In this document: positions 10,307 through 22,098 of the stretch, in pieces
Layout: the number at the start of each line of letters is the position of its first letter
Numbering within the stretch: the stretch's first letter is position 1
NCBI GenBank assembly: GCA_049999765.1
Contig: JBNGIQ010009281.1
Location: 1-57,229 of the forward strand
DNA: 57,229 nucleotides
Source: Phaeoceros laevis
Lineage: Eukaryota > Anthocerotophyta > Anthocerotopsida > Notothyladales
Direction of reading: 5' to 3'
Program-made: the position numbers and the translations under genes
Notes under the pieces: generated by a model
What the model was told of the DNA's origin: nothing
The model's input: the letters and a program-made list of their open reading frames with translations, nothing else
The model's database searches: none

Positions 10307-12576
10307 ATGGTGGTCGTTTTTTCTGGAACAGACAATGATGAATTTGATTCCGGCACAGACTTAGGCCTTGAAGAAGATAGTAAGGTTGACAAGACCAAGC
10401 AACACGAGGCGTCGGTCCAGGTTGCCACAATCCTCTTGCTCACAGTTTAGGGTGGGAGTGCAAACCTAATGTTCAAACTTGTCAAGGTGGATTTCTGCGC
10501 AAACTGTTTTCACCGACTTTCTCACAGGTCGATTCAAGTCTCCTGAGATTCATAGTTGGGACTGGGGGCACCACCAAGGCCAAAATTGAGAGCGACAGTC
10601 AAGCAGAGCTGCACATTCCATCCAAGTCAAACGCCTCAAAATTTGACTCCAACATTAGTAAGCATACCGGAAAACGATGAATGCATACTTATACTGGCAG
10701 AGTAGAGTAGTGTGACTTTTAGAAGTCTCACTCCGTTGTAGCTTTCGCTATTTGTCATGTTTATGTCAGCCCTTATCTGCTCAGGAGCTCCATTTTTGAG
10801 CTTTCTCTTCTGTAGTTGTCAGGGGCTCAACAGTGGATGCAGTGAACAAGGCTGTGAAGCAAATAGAAGAAGTGATCGAACAGGTCTATTAGGATTGTCT
10901 TTGTCTTCACGCTGTCCATTGGGTGGTGCTTTGGTGTGACTGTGGAGTCTTTTTATGAGCTGCTAATTCGGCTCAGATATGAAACTGTGTTTTTTTTCTC
11001 TCTACTCAGGCTGTAAAGAGTCCCAACTATCAGTACACACACTTCATTTCTTTGCCCCTTGCACTGCATGGGTCGCTTGTGAGCGAACTTGTAAGCTTTG
11101 AAGAGGCTATTCTAGCGTCAGTGGGAGGTGGTGACAACGATGTCAATGGCGATCCTGGAGATGCTGAACTGGAAGATGGTGAAGAAGTATCCAAAAAGGC
11201 AGATCTTGCTTTTACTCAGAAGCGACGACATGGTAGGCCTGCTGAGGCACATGATTTCTTATTCATCAAACTCGGACCCCTGTTTATGGACCCTAAGTCT
11301 TGAAGAGATAAATTTGCTCCAGGTGAAGGCGATGAGGAAGATGTGTTGAATCCTGAAAGGAGTGATTTAGCAAGTGAGCAGACGGAGGATGGCCAAGAAC
11401 CTACGAAGGAACCGCTCATTGGCCGGACCAGGCGGAAACAGGGTGAGCTTCTTTATGCTAATGTGATGGTTACAAGTCTTACCACCCATAACTCCATCTG
11501 GTGTTTTGAACATGTCACTCCTAACATGGTCCGCTGAAATTTCTGCTGCCTGTACAGATATGGGAATAGACAAATCCATTTTTGTCAAGGCAAAAACATT
11601 CCATCTCACTGTACTAATGTTGAAGCTTTGGAACCAAAGTCGAATAACTGCTGCAGCGGATATCCTACAGGTAAGTCCACGCAAACACCTTCTGGTCATA
11701 TGTGCTGCAAGCGGTTCTAGCGATCAACCTGGTGGCCATTTGCAGAAAACCCGTGCGGCTGTGCATCTTGCCTTGGAAAATAGGCCTATCGAGATTGAGC
11801 TGAACGGAGCGGTAAGAGCTACGCGTGTTTAGGACTTGCCGTCGTGAATGCGGGGCTGCTCTTTCACTGTGCTCCCATGCACATGTCATAACCTGCTTTT
11901 GGTTCAGGATTGCATGAAATCGAATCCTGCCAAGGCTCATGTGTTGTATGCAAGGGTGCAAGAAGTTAACCAAGGGACTCGGCTTATGGCAGCATGTCGT
12001 ATCCTTCAAATTTCGCTGATGTTATTCTACTCTTGTCTTCATCCTTAGACTTTTCTTTGACTTTGAGAAGAGGTATTGATTGATGCATTCGTCACTGGAG
12101 GGCTTGTGATGGAACGGGATCAGAAGCAGTCTTTGATGGTCAGTTATTACTTCATCCCTATCTAACGAACAGCTAGCTGGCAGGCTCTTTCGCTCTTTCT
12201 TGCAGATCTGCTGACGACCATCCTTGTAATGTCTTTGGCAGCTCCATGCCACGCTGATGAATACTAGTCACCGGAAAAGGTCCGCAATTTGTACTGTACT
12301 TTATCCAGCTTGATTGCTTGATTGTGAAGGAAGGAAGTTTATTGATTTTGAGCAGGAAAGAACTGTATTCTAATTCAGGAGCTGTCATGTGCCAGGGGTA
12401 GAGGCCGCAACTTCCGAAGGAGGACCCCATTTGATGCCAGACAGATAGTCCAAACCTACGGCTCCAAACAGTGGGGTAGATACCTCATCACCGAAGCCCA
12501 CCTCTCTCAACGCTTTCTCTACGACGAGCAGGGGTACTACCATTGCTGCAGCGCTATTCCATTTCCTTCGGCGTAA
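10307..12576 (+). CDS. ASCC1: ASCC1-like protein: KH domain plus 2H phosphoesterase, 11 exons
   Basis: Exons 10307-10420, 10528-10657, 10816-10883, 11010-11232, 11323-11442, 11558-11670, 11746-11811, 11908-11998, 12068-12138, 12242-12279 and 12396-12576 join in phase to 404 residues. The KH domain (about 39-104) has the GxxG loop GTGG in RFIVGTGGTTKAKIE. An acidic insert of about 60 residues follows (about 146-215). The C-terminal half is the AKAP7/LigT-like 2H fold with both catalytic HxT motifs: FHLTVLML (His234) and LHATLMNT (His334). It ends with HLSQRFLYDEQGYYHC, matching the ASCC1 C-terminus. In animals ASCC1 acts in the ASC-1 complex in transcription coactivation and alkylation repair; plant copies are less studied. 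Weak points: the intron after exon 1 starts GTTGCC and the last starts GTCCGC, and an exon upstream of 10307 is possible because the ATG follows a tctcag. Confidence 0.85.
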
Positions 12577-14697
12577 CTTTCTGCACTAGTTCCAGAATTT
12601 CCCGGAATGTAAAAAATTCCTCTTCGGGACTTCAAGGGCGGCAGGATGCCATTAGCGGAGCCCTTGCACATCGGTGCAATGATGCCTGTCCGTGTGGGCG
12701 GTGGCCTGCGGAAGGATGAGGACGGCTGGCACGTCGTGAGTGCCAGCTCCTGTCCTGATTGCCAGCTGCTTCTCTGAATGATTGTCGTCGGTTTCGTGAC
12801 TTACTGCACTGGACAGATGTGATGGGACTGGGGCTAGCTAGAAGTACCGAAGTTTGTGTGCACTGCTTGTGTTCTGCCAGGGATATGTTGTGCTGGGCAT
12901 CTCGCATATCCCGCCAGCTGCAGGATCCTGTTGGGGTTGAGAAAATTTTCACACTGGATATACTGCACACTTTTGCAGAACTTCCCGAGTGCTTTCTGGT
13001 GCATTTTGTAACTCGACACTTTTGCTGACTTGGGAAGCCATGCCCTGGTTGCGTGTGACATTGATCTCCCTTTTGGCCTGATTGTTTTCTTTGTTCTAGA
13101 AAATGCACATCCACGTCCCCCTTTTATGAATCTACTGCATGATCCAATGGCTTCAGGCTTGCTCCAATCATCGGGTGTAGAGTGTGCTTCAAGCACCAGC
13201 CACGCAATAAAGCCACCCACAAGCACGCAAATAAGCTTCTTCTTCTCCTTCAACGCAGCAAGGATTTTGTTGCATTTGTTAAAGCCAAACAAAAAATAAT
13301 GTTGTGTGGGTCTGGTGAGTCGTGTCCAAGTACAGGGCCAGGACAGGGTCCGTCGCAAGCACGAGTCGCCCGCCTGTACTGAAGTTGCTTCCATGATAAG
13401 GGATGAACGGATGAACACGGTCTTGGTAAACTTATACCCGCATCACGCTCATGCTTGTTTGGCCGGGGGATAAAATGCTGGCATATCCGTCGGTGCAGTG
13501 TCGAGTTCAGTGACGTGGCTGCAGGTTGCGCCTACGTGGCAAAATGACTGCCGGGTCCCGCGCTCTTGCCTTCGGAGTTCAAGGCAGGGAGGAGAAACGG
13601 TTGGGCCTTCTCTCGTGTCCCGTCTAAGTGCTCTGCAGCCTCAGCAGCCCGTTCACGCTCTTGCCAGCCCGCCTGCTACCACTTGCTGCGATCGCGCTGA
13701 GGAGAGCTTCCTTTTGATATGCGGCGAGTACCAGTTTCTTGCTTGTGCCTTTCCACAGAACCAGCTTTTTCTAGCGTCCATGGTTGCCGTTCTTGAGCAA
13801 GTCCCCTGTGCGCCTGTGTTGTGATGGCGGTTGGTTTCTCCTTGTGAGTTTCTGCACGGAGTCGCGGTTTCCACTGTGAGGGAGAAGAGGGGTTTCTCCC
13901 TTTGCCCTGAGTCGTCGTCTTTGGTGCAAATTTGAGCTTGATTGTCTGGCGGTGCTGTAAGCTCGTGGAGTTTGTGAAAGGGATAAATTTCGGTGGCCTG
14001 ATGCTTCTTGAGCTCCACATTTGTTCTGGTTTTTGGAGAGGTTAAGAGGTTCTTTCCTTCTGGTTTGGGCGATCTGCTTGCACATGAAAGTTACGCTGTA
14101 CATGGTCGTCTGCAATTGAGTTGCGGAAATTGCAGTGGGACACAAAGAGCACGTCTATTCTGTAGGGAATGTTTGTTGTTGTGGACGGCTTTGGTTGGTG
14201 TTCTTTCCGGCAGGCTTTAAGAGCTTTCTCAGCAAGAACGTACTGCTTTGATATATCGGGAAACGGTAGAAGAGAACTTTGCTTTAGAGACTTCTGGTAG
14301 GCAGCAGTGCATGTCAGCTGTGCGAAATTAGACATGTTGGAGTGAGGTGCGTCAAGGGTACTTATGCCGTAATTGTGTCTACAAAGTTCCTGTTTCAAGA
14401 GAGGGAGCCTATTTTCTTGTGAACAAGAAGCCATGAAGGTGGTGGATACTGAGGCCAGTTGTGCCTCGAGGCAGCACAACCTCAACTGGAAATTCAGTTC
14501 TCCTACTGGAGGGGGATGGGAATCCAGTTTTTTGCTGATGAAAGGAACTCGCAGGCGCGGGCGGACAAGTTCCAGTGTCTGAACAAAGCTAGCAACTGTG
14601 AAGGCAGTGGAAGTTTGTGCTGTGTGCGGACTTCTAATTTTGAGCATGTTTGATTAAGCCTGTCTTACAACTACTGAGGAAGGGACTGTGGGCAAAG
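12577..14697. other. Intergenic, about 2.1 kb
   Basis: Contains the 3' UTR of the ASCC1-like gene and the 5' region of the ATP-grasp-like gene. A minus-strand frame at 12834-13418 and several shorter ones show no family resemblance or conserved composition. No repeat or RNA gene recognised. Confidence 0.35.
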
Positions 14698-17196
14698 ATG
14701 GTGCCTGGCGTGGAGCAGCCTCCGATCTCTTCACCGGGCAGCTGTTTTGACCGCCAAGTGGAATTGGTCGAACAGGGGACATTTGAGCCAGCGGATCACT
14801 TTTACCCCCGTGTTCTGAATGCGCAAATCCACCCTCTCGTCCGCTCGTTTTTGTGTCTTGGCAACGAGCGCATTGCGAAGCGATATTGTCACTTGCACCC
14901 TGAGGCCAACCATGGAGCTGTGGTCAAGGTTCTTAGCCACAACACCCGGTATGCAACTTGACGATGCGTTGATTTCTGCCCTTCATGCTCTTGTTGGAGT
15001 GCCAAGCTAAACTAGATATCTCAGCTGCGTGTCTATTGGTAGTGCTGATGCTGCATTTTGTTTGATCCTCAAGGTACTTTCAATGGGCAGGAGCTGACCT
15101 CTTTGCTACCACTTCCGATCGGGGCCAGAAACGTCTGGTGGTTGTTGAGACCAACTCGTGCCCATCTGGTCAGAAGTCCATGCCCTTGGCAAATGAAGAT
15201 ATGGAACACGCTGGGTACCGCACTTTACTGGAGAAAGCTTTAATGCCGTCCCTTCGAGCGGGGAAGTTCAATGGCGAGCCATTGCCTGAAGGAATACTTG
15301 CTGTTCTCTATGACAAAAACAAAATGGAAGCATCCGGATATGCTGCAGCTCTAGCAGATCTCGCTGGTGAATCGGTCTACTTGACCCCATGTTATGCAGA
15401 TGATCCCCATCCAAAAATGAGGTGCAGGGAGGACGGGGTTCTGGAAATCTGTATCTCCAATGTTGTGTACAGGTCTAATTCTCAGAAGCAATTGCAAAAT
15501 GGGAATGGTGAAAGGGCTCCACTAAGAGGTGGTATAGGAGAAGAGAAGTGGGTGCCCGTTCGTGCTGCACTTCGTTATGTAACCCAGCGACCCTGGAGTC
15601 GCATCCCTCCTGTAACTCGCACGCTAATTTTCAACCCTGTTCTTGCCTGTCTTGCTGGTGGCCGCAACAAGATGCTAGCTGCGAAAGCTTATGACCTTCA
15701 CAATGCTGATATCGCCGCTACTGGACTAATGATTCATACTCCAGAAACAATATGGGACGTAGCAAAGCCTGAGGTGCCCTTGTGGGTGCGAAGGATGGGA
15801 GGCTTGGCTGTTGTGAAGGTTCCTTACGCAAACGCAGGACAGGGGGTGTGGACTATTACACATGAGGGGGAGCTGAAAGAGTTCATGGATATTGAGCACC
15901 GTTACGACCGATTCATCGTGCAGGTTGGTAGATCCTGGACGTCTTCGCTTCTTGACTTCCTGAGGACACTTCACCATTATTACTTCGATGAATGTTTGTG
16001 CCCGTTTTTCATGTCAACTGGCCATATATGCAGGTGTGATCTACCCGGCCCGTGGTGAATTTATAAGGATTTCGTTCTTCTCTGCCTGCAGGCTTTGATA
16101 GGCAACAACGGGTGGAGTTCGATCAGCCACAGTGGGAGATTGTACCATGTTGGCACGATACCAAATCTGAAGGGGAACATATATGCAGCCGATTTGCGAC
16201 TGATGATAGGGTCATCTCCCGAAGGCTTCTTCCCTGTTGCAATATACGCGCGCCGAGCACGTCTGCCCTTGGCCGAGAAGCTGGATGTAGGAACACAGTC
16301 TTGGGACATGCTTGGAACGAATCTGTCCTTCAAGGTGAGAACGACGACATGAGTTCCCAAACATCTTCTGCCGTGGATGCTTTCATGTCATGTAGATTTA
16401 AGGTGAGAATTTACGATCACGTTCAGGGCAAGTGTTCAATCATCGGGACACTTCCTTTCGAACTGTGCAGAATCTGGACGGTTCTTGGGGGACGGAAACG
16501 GAGAGACTCCTACTGATGGACAGCAGAGATTTTAACCGCATTGGCATCGGAGTGGATGACCTTATCGAGGCGTACATGCAGGTAGTGGAAGTTGATGCAT
16601 CCAGTTTCTTGACACGCTTTCATGGAATGTAGTATTGAACCAGTCACCCTGTCGACCTACGCAGACAGTGCTGGCGGTCTCAGCTATCGACGGATTGGCT
16701 TGTAAGCTGATTACACCTAAGGTTAGTTCAAGTTTGGCCATTTATGCGGCGTATACATTGTCTGACGAGTACCTTCGTAGAAATATCTTTGGTGGTAGTT
16801 TTGTCGTTTTCAGATGTTAAATTATCTGGAGTGTTGCAGCGCTGAATACCTTATCTTCAAGGGTGACTTCGAAGTGAAAACTTGATACTGACCTTTGCTC
16901 CTGATGTTCTTGTCGTCTAGGGCAACTTTGGGTTGAGATTGTTCCAGTCGCTTAATCCAGACCCGAAGTTGCTGGCAGAGCTTTACCCCACTCAGCTGCG
17001 GCCTCCTCTACTACCTCCGGAGCCCCCTTTGGAGAATGGTTGTCGGCCTAAAGTGCCTGAGAAGGAAGTTGAAGTTGTTCCTGAAACTGAAGAGACTCTG
17101 GAGGAAAGACTTGCGGCTGAGCTGGAGGAGAAAGTGGAGAAAGCGCAACCCTTGGTGTGTCTCTACACTCAAACTAGGTTACTGGTTCTCTGCTAG
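14698..17196 (+). CDS. ATP-grasp-like (glutathione-synthetase fold) protein, six exons
   Basis: Exons 14698-14948, 15074-15923, 16092-16334, 16471-16581, 16665-16721 and 16921-17196 join in phase to 595 residues. Features that suggest an ATP-grasp ligase are the segment [18 protein letters not shown] followed by [10 protein letters not shown], then a basic/glycine loop [13 protein letters not shown] (about 330-342), then [12 protein letters not shown] and [10 protein letters not shown] strand motifs that would bind Mg-ATP. The middle contains [13 protein letters not shown], a possible substrate-side loop. The C-terminal 50 residues are Glu-rich and probably coiled. I do not recognise a named plant gene; tubulin-tyrosine-ligase-like or another carboxylate-amine ligase are alternatives. 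The last exon could instead splice out at 17157 (TTG|GTGTGT) and continue. Confidence 0.65.
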
Positions 17197-18674
17197 AACG
17201 TCTGTGGCTTGTCTTCCTGGCTAACATGAAAAATTTAACGAAGACGACCATCTCAGAATCGATCTCACTGCTAACAAACAGTTGGATGTGGCAGGGAAAA
17301 CGAAAGTTGCCCATGCTCGAAGTTTTCTAGAGTGTTTTTCGTATGAATGTTAGCCTATTCAGTGAGGCCTCATATTCTTACAGCATGTTTTCGATTCCGG
17401 TGGATATAAGCGGAGATGTCTGTGGCTTGCTTGAATGGGACGATTCCAGAGTCTGTTATATGCCTCTGTAGACGCGTTCTATTAAGAATGAAACCTGTAT
17501 TCATGTAGAGTTGAGGTAGGGCGCCGGTTTGATCTGATTGACTGATTGACTCTTGCCTTTTGGTGAATCATAGACGTTTATAGCTGGACGTATGGTGGTC
17601 TTGAAATGAGGTGTGCTTGTGCCTGTGTTGAACAGGTGAGAACTGAGATCGTGCAGGGTTTTGAATGCTGGATGCTGGCATATTTATCTGCGTAAGAAAA
17701 ACATTTTGACAGTTGGTCGGTTGTTCCCATTTGCGTAACAGGTGTCTAAAGGATCAGCAGAGCAACACTTGAAGTAGAAACTCTCTTGCAGCCTATTGAG
17801 GTCTGCTTTTTGTCAACTTTCCAGTGGATTGGGAGCTCCTGAACACTATCCAGATTTTGGTTTTGAAGTACATAGGTTGCACCTTGTCGTTCCTTCTGGC
17901 GTTTGACCAGCGAAGGAAACGGTGGTTATTCATGGACGCCTGTTCCCTTGTGTGCTTCTGGATAAGTAAGTCCAATTATGTCACTTCATACCACACTGTG
18001 TGATGGTTCCCGGCCATGGTTTACACGGCATGGCTCTCCACTTGGATGACGTGGCCCCCTCTTCTGTTGGCACGAGGTAGTCTGGTTGGGTCCTTGACCT
18101 TCTGGCTAAAAGGTTAATTGGTAATAGTTTGCCTTCACGAAAGTATTGCTTTGCACTTGATTAACACCTTATCGCCACAACCACTCCTGCCTTGAGTTTG
18201 AGTGGGCGAAGTAACTTGCTAGGCCCTTCATTCTGGTTTTTCGCTGTCCGAGTGGATTGAACCACAAAGTCCTTCACCGGTGAGGAGTGTTGACTCTATA
18301 TAGGCCAATAAATGGTTGATTAGTGAAGTTAGTAGATCTTGTCTTCCAAATTCGAATTGGTTCAATTTTTTTACAATTTTATTTACAAACATCTCCAGCT
18401 GCAGAGTCTCCAACGCCTTGAATCCTTAGTTACCGAAGTGTAGTTTACTCGAGGGGGAAAACAAGGGTTGTGACGTCTCGAGATTTGAAAGCGGCGTATT
18501 ATACTGTATTTCTATTTTCAAAATTTTAATTATGATATATATAAAATATATCCAAATATATATACTTACTTAGTATTTAGTAGTAGTTAATATTTACTAC
18601 TTTCTACTTACCTACTTACAAATCATGCATGCTCATGAGTCACCATACATGCATAGAGCATAGACATGCTTCAC
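17197..18674. other. Intergenic, becoming AT-rich toward the hAT relic
   Basis: No coding frame supported. 17.2-17.6 kb is probably the 3' UTR of the preceding gene. From about 18480 the sequence is AT-rich with atatata and tagtagtta tracts (18530-18610), likely the end region of the hAT element, but I could not place its terminal repeat. Confidence 0.35.
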
Positions 18675-20666
18675 CTATATGAAGAGCTCATCCTCATCCA
18701 ACTCATCATCCTCATGAGTTAGGGCAGCCAGGTTATTATTTTCCTCATCCTCCAGGTTGTCATCAATAGCTGCAGCTGCAGCCACATTTTCTGGATCGGA
18801 CATACTAGTGGTGGCTGAAATACTAGTGTAGGCGGGCATAGCCCGCATGACCTGCAAGTTTGTAGCTATGAATACCATTTTTTCAGCTGTGGTAGATGAC
18901 AACCTGTTTCTCTTTTCAATCTCCATCCAATCATGGAACGCCCAATTTCTCTCCGCAGCACTGTTGGAAGTGCATTGTCCAATCAATCGAATCGCTAGCT
19001 TCTGCAATCCTGGAGTATCACTACCATGATCATGCCACCAACGTGATCCTTTCACAAACAACCTATCACATTCAGCTTGCTTTCCACCAAAAGGACCGAC
19101 ACCGTGCTCATACTTCTCCAAATCGTGACTCAAGGCTCTAGTCTCAGCAAGCCCGACTTCAGTCTCTCCATTCAACATTTTCATGTATGCTCTCCACCCT
19201 TCCATAACATCAGGATCTTCATGTTGCCGTATAGCCTGCACATTATATTTAGGATGCACCAAGAATGCTACCGCATGAATCGGCCTACGCATCCACTTAA
19301 ATCTGCCTTCATAAGATCCAAAGACCTCATTGCCTAATTGCATTTGCCTAATTGCCTAATTGCATTTGCCTAATTGCAACAGAATTGGTTGCCAGGGACA
19401 ATGCAAGTTCCTAGTCCTTGATTATTTTTGTCATCCTTGGCCAAGCTCTCCCAGGACCCCCTATTCCCATCAAAAATTCGAAGCAGAATGTACATAGGTT
19501 GCATATGATTCACAAATTGCAGCACAGTTCCCCAGAGAACACAATTTTGTTTAAGTATCCTCATACTACTCACAACCATTTCTATCCAAGCCTTGTTCTT
19601 GCTCCCTCTGCTCATATGCTGCATATTCCTCGGATGCTACAAGTCTCCCAAGAACATGCTACAGTCTAAGAAGCCTCTGTACCATCACAAATTGTGAGGC
19701 GAATCTTGTGTTAGAGAACCCGACCAGCATACAATCTGGTGACTCATGGTGCAACATAGCAAGCGGGGCATCCCTATTCTTGAAGAAGTTAACAATTCTC
19801 TTTGCATCCTCTAGCATAGGTGTCCACCAAGGCAGATCTGCGATTGACTTCATAAGGAGATTCATACCATGTGTTGCACAAGGTGTCCATGGTATTGCTG
19901 GGAATTCCTGCTGCAAAATGTTGCATGCACTCACGCAAATATTAGCAGAATCTGTTACCACCTGAACCACAAGCTCTGGTCCAACTTCCTTCACAACCTC
20001 ACTTAAGCATTGAGCTAGATATGGTCCAGTTTTAACATGACCACTGCTGTTTATAGACTTCCAGAATACAGAGCCTGTCGGGGACACCACCATAAAATTC
20101 AGAAGTGGCCGAGATGCCACATCTTTCCAACCATTGGATATTATGGTCACTCTAGATGAACTCCAAAGCTGCTTAACAGAAGTCAACTGATGTGTCACAT
20201 CAGAATGCAAAGCATCTATTAGTGTGGTACTCAGCTTAGTTCGCTTCGGGTGTTGGTAAGTAGGGCCTGCCTTAGCAAGACACCATCTCTGTGAAATCAG
20301 CATTCTCTACCAAGTTAAAGCCAAACCACCAGTCATAAAGCACTTGGCAATAGCACGGTCTGTAGCATCCCTATCAGACATATTATAGTGCTCTGGCAAA
20401 ACTGTCCGTGTCAGTCCACAACCTGAAATGTGGACAGCCGGCTCACCCTTTGCCTTTGCCAAAAAATATGCTTTCACTTGGGGAGATACAGCAGGACAAG
20501 GCTTCACTCCATCTAAAGAAATCCCAGCAAGATGGTTCCTCGCACGGCCTGCATGAGCTGAGAAGACTTTGTTGCAGAAGTGACATTTAGATTTCCTTAT
20601 TCCCCCACCAGGATGCACGCTAATCACCTCATAATGTTCCCAAACCTCATCGCTCACCCTTGGCAT
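18675..20666 (-). pseudogene. Degenerate hAT-family transposase (BED finger, DUF659, C-terminal dimerisation domain)
   Basis: Read from 20666 to 18675 the segments follow the order of plant BED/DUF659 hAT transposases. First is a BED zinc finger (KCHFCNKVF plus HAGRARNHLAG, about 20630-20510). Next is DUF659 (SNGWKDVASRPLLNFMVVSP, VVQVVTDSA, WTPCATHGMNLLMK, about 20170-19680). Last is the hAT dimerisation domain (LAIRLIGQCTSNSAAERNW, about 18985-18950) with an acidic C-terminus. The reading frame is broken. Around 20300-20330 the natural GFNLVENADF frame lies in a different frame from both neighbours, so two shifts are needed there. The frame also changes near 19650-19680, and a 22-bp tandem duplication at 19331-19374 shifts it again. 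It cannot encode an intact transposase as assembled. Described as a relic only. Confidence 0.85.
19331..19374. repeat. 22-bp exact tandem duplication inside hAT relic
   Basis: Two identical 22-base copies (19331-19352 and 19353-19374). Removing one copy leaves the frame open across the junction (minus-strand reading VAIRQMQLGNEVFG), so the duplication itself is a frameshift mutation. Confidence 0.9.
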
Positions 20667-20963
20667 GACGGAGACTGTCCAATTGCAAGTAGAGCAAGGT
20701 TGGGCGCAGGTTCCAGCCCGGGAGTAGCATTGCGCCGGTTCCAGACCAGCAGCAGCAGAACGTAAGCTAGGCAGCAGCAACATTTGCAAGCCCGGCTCTC
20801 ACTAGGGCAACGGATCTTCCCGCGAAATCGCTCGCAGTCCATCTCCAATCGTAGTCGCTCCAAGAAGCTTGGAATGGGGCGACCTCGTCCCGTCCGACGG
20901 CACGGGCTGCAAGCGAGTAAGGGCGATGCGGATAGTTAGACAACATGGGCATGGCGCCCTCAA

Positions 20964-21013
20964 GCTTGCGCGACGAGCTTGAGTTGCGCGAAGCTCAAGC
21001 TCGTCGCGCGAGC
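20964..21013. repeat. 20-bp inverted repeat (GC-rich hairpin)
   Basis: Arms 20964-20983 and 20994-21013 match at 19 of 20 positions around a 10-base spacer; core gcgcgacgagcttgag and its complement. It sits just upstream of the hAT relic and beside a second palindrome. Confidence 0.9.
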
Positions 21014-21028
21014 GCGACAAGTTAAGTT

Positions 21029-21071
21029 ATGACTTTTCATTACTCATGACTCATGAGTAACGAAAAGTCAT
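21029..21071. repeat. 43-bp near-perfect palindrome
   Basis: Arms 21029-21049 and 21051-21071 (21 bases each) match at 20 of 21 positions with a single central base. It contains atgactttt and its complement. It lies 30 bases outside the left inverted repeat of the recombinase unit. Confidence 0.9.
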
Positions 21072-21100
21072 GCCTCATGACGTTACTTTTGAGTTTCATT

Positions 21101-21138
21101 AAGGAAACTGGCTCGTTGTTATCCGGTTGGCTCGCCCC
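21101..21138 (+). repeat. Left 38-bp terminal inverted repeat-like sequence
   Basis: Matches the reverse complement of 24574-24611 at 33 of 38 positions, including the uninterrupted block gttgttatccggttggc. Similarity continues weakly to 21097 (catt versus caat). Confidence 0.85.
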
Positions 21139-21170
21139 TGTGAGTTTGCGTAATTCAGCCTGTCGAAACC

Positions 21171-21250
21171 GGGTAGACAAATTATGCACCACCGGGTAGA
21201 TAAATTATGCACCATCGGGTAGCCAATTATGCGCCACCGGGTGGCCTCTA
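21171..21250. repeat. 23-bp minisatellite, about 3.5 copies
   Basis: Units begin gggtag and contain aattatgcaccacc: 21171-21193, 21194-21216, 21217-21238 and a partial copy from 21239. It lies just inside the left inverted repeat, as a subterminal repeat would. Confidence 0.8.
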
Positions 21251-21820
21251 ATGCGAATAATGTATCAACCGGTGGTGCAAAATGGCACATGCCATTAAAG
21301 AGTCGCATGTCGTGTCGTTGAACTTGTGCCAGTTAGTCGGTGCCAGTGAGTCAGGATTGAGGCGCCTTACTAAGAGTAGGTGTTGTTCTACTACTTGTCA
21401 CTATCGACTGTAAATCTCATTGAAAACAAGTGTCTCAATTCATTTTGAAGTTGATTACACAATTATTGAAGGTCCCGGACTTGAAGACGGATTCAAATGT
21501 GACCTTGGGCTTATCGTAGGGAGCCATTTCCTTGTCCTAGTCAACTCCAACCCAATCTCTGGCTTCAGTTGACACTAGGAGGGCTTTCTCATTAATCTCT
21601 GACGCCACATCTGGGAGAGCTTTCTCATCAATCTCTGTAGCCATATGGCTATTAAGAATCTCCCCTTGAAGATGCAACACATGGCTATCAAGAATCTCCC
21701 TTTGAAGATGAAATACGTTGTCAACTGCCTTTTCCGTCAATAGAACTTGCTGTTCATTTCCGTTCGGTCCAGATGTAGAAACTGGTTGACCATCTCCACA
21801 AACGCGCTGTCCAACCACTG

Positions 21821-22098
21821 GAAGAGACAGCTGGAGTCTCCTTTCTTCATCCAAAGCTTCCTGAAATGAACGCTTACCCTTCGAACTCGTCATGGCTGAA
21901 GCAGCTCTGNNNNNNNNNNNNNNNNNNNNNNNNNNNNNNNNNNNNNNNNNNNNNNNNNNNNNNNNNNNNNNNNNNNNNNNNNNNNNNNNNNNNNNNNNNN
22001 NNNNNNNNNGAAGAGACAGCTGGAGTCTCCTTTCTTCATCCAAAGCTTCCTGAAATGAACGCTTACCCTTCGAACTCGTCATGGCTGAAGCAGCTCTG
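21821..22098. repeat. 89-bp exact duplicate on both sides of an N gap
   Basis: 21821-21909 and 22010-22098 are identical and are separated only by 100 N (21910-22009). This is the signature of two overlapping contig ends placed side by side. Removing one copy plus the gap (189 bases, a multiple of three) keeps the recombinase exon in frame. Confidence 0.9.

Noticed and set aside
12834-13418. 194-codon minus-strand open frame between the ASCC1-like and ATP-grasp-like genes.
   Set aside because: No family resemblance, no splice context, and composition unlike neighbouring genes; probably chance.
14042-14647. 201-codon minus-strand open frame just upstream of the ATP-grasp-like gene.
   Set aside because: No recognisable domain; it overlaps the expected promoter and leader of the plus-strand gene.
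18430-18480. Search for hAT terminal inverted repeats and 8-bp target duplications around the relic.
   Set aside because: No matching pair with the hairpin region at 20.95-21.1 kb could be established by eye, so no boundary is claimed.
21171-21250. CRISPR-like array appearance of the 23-bp repeats.
   Set aside because: The copies are contiguous without unique spacers; a plain minisatellite in eukaryotic DNA.
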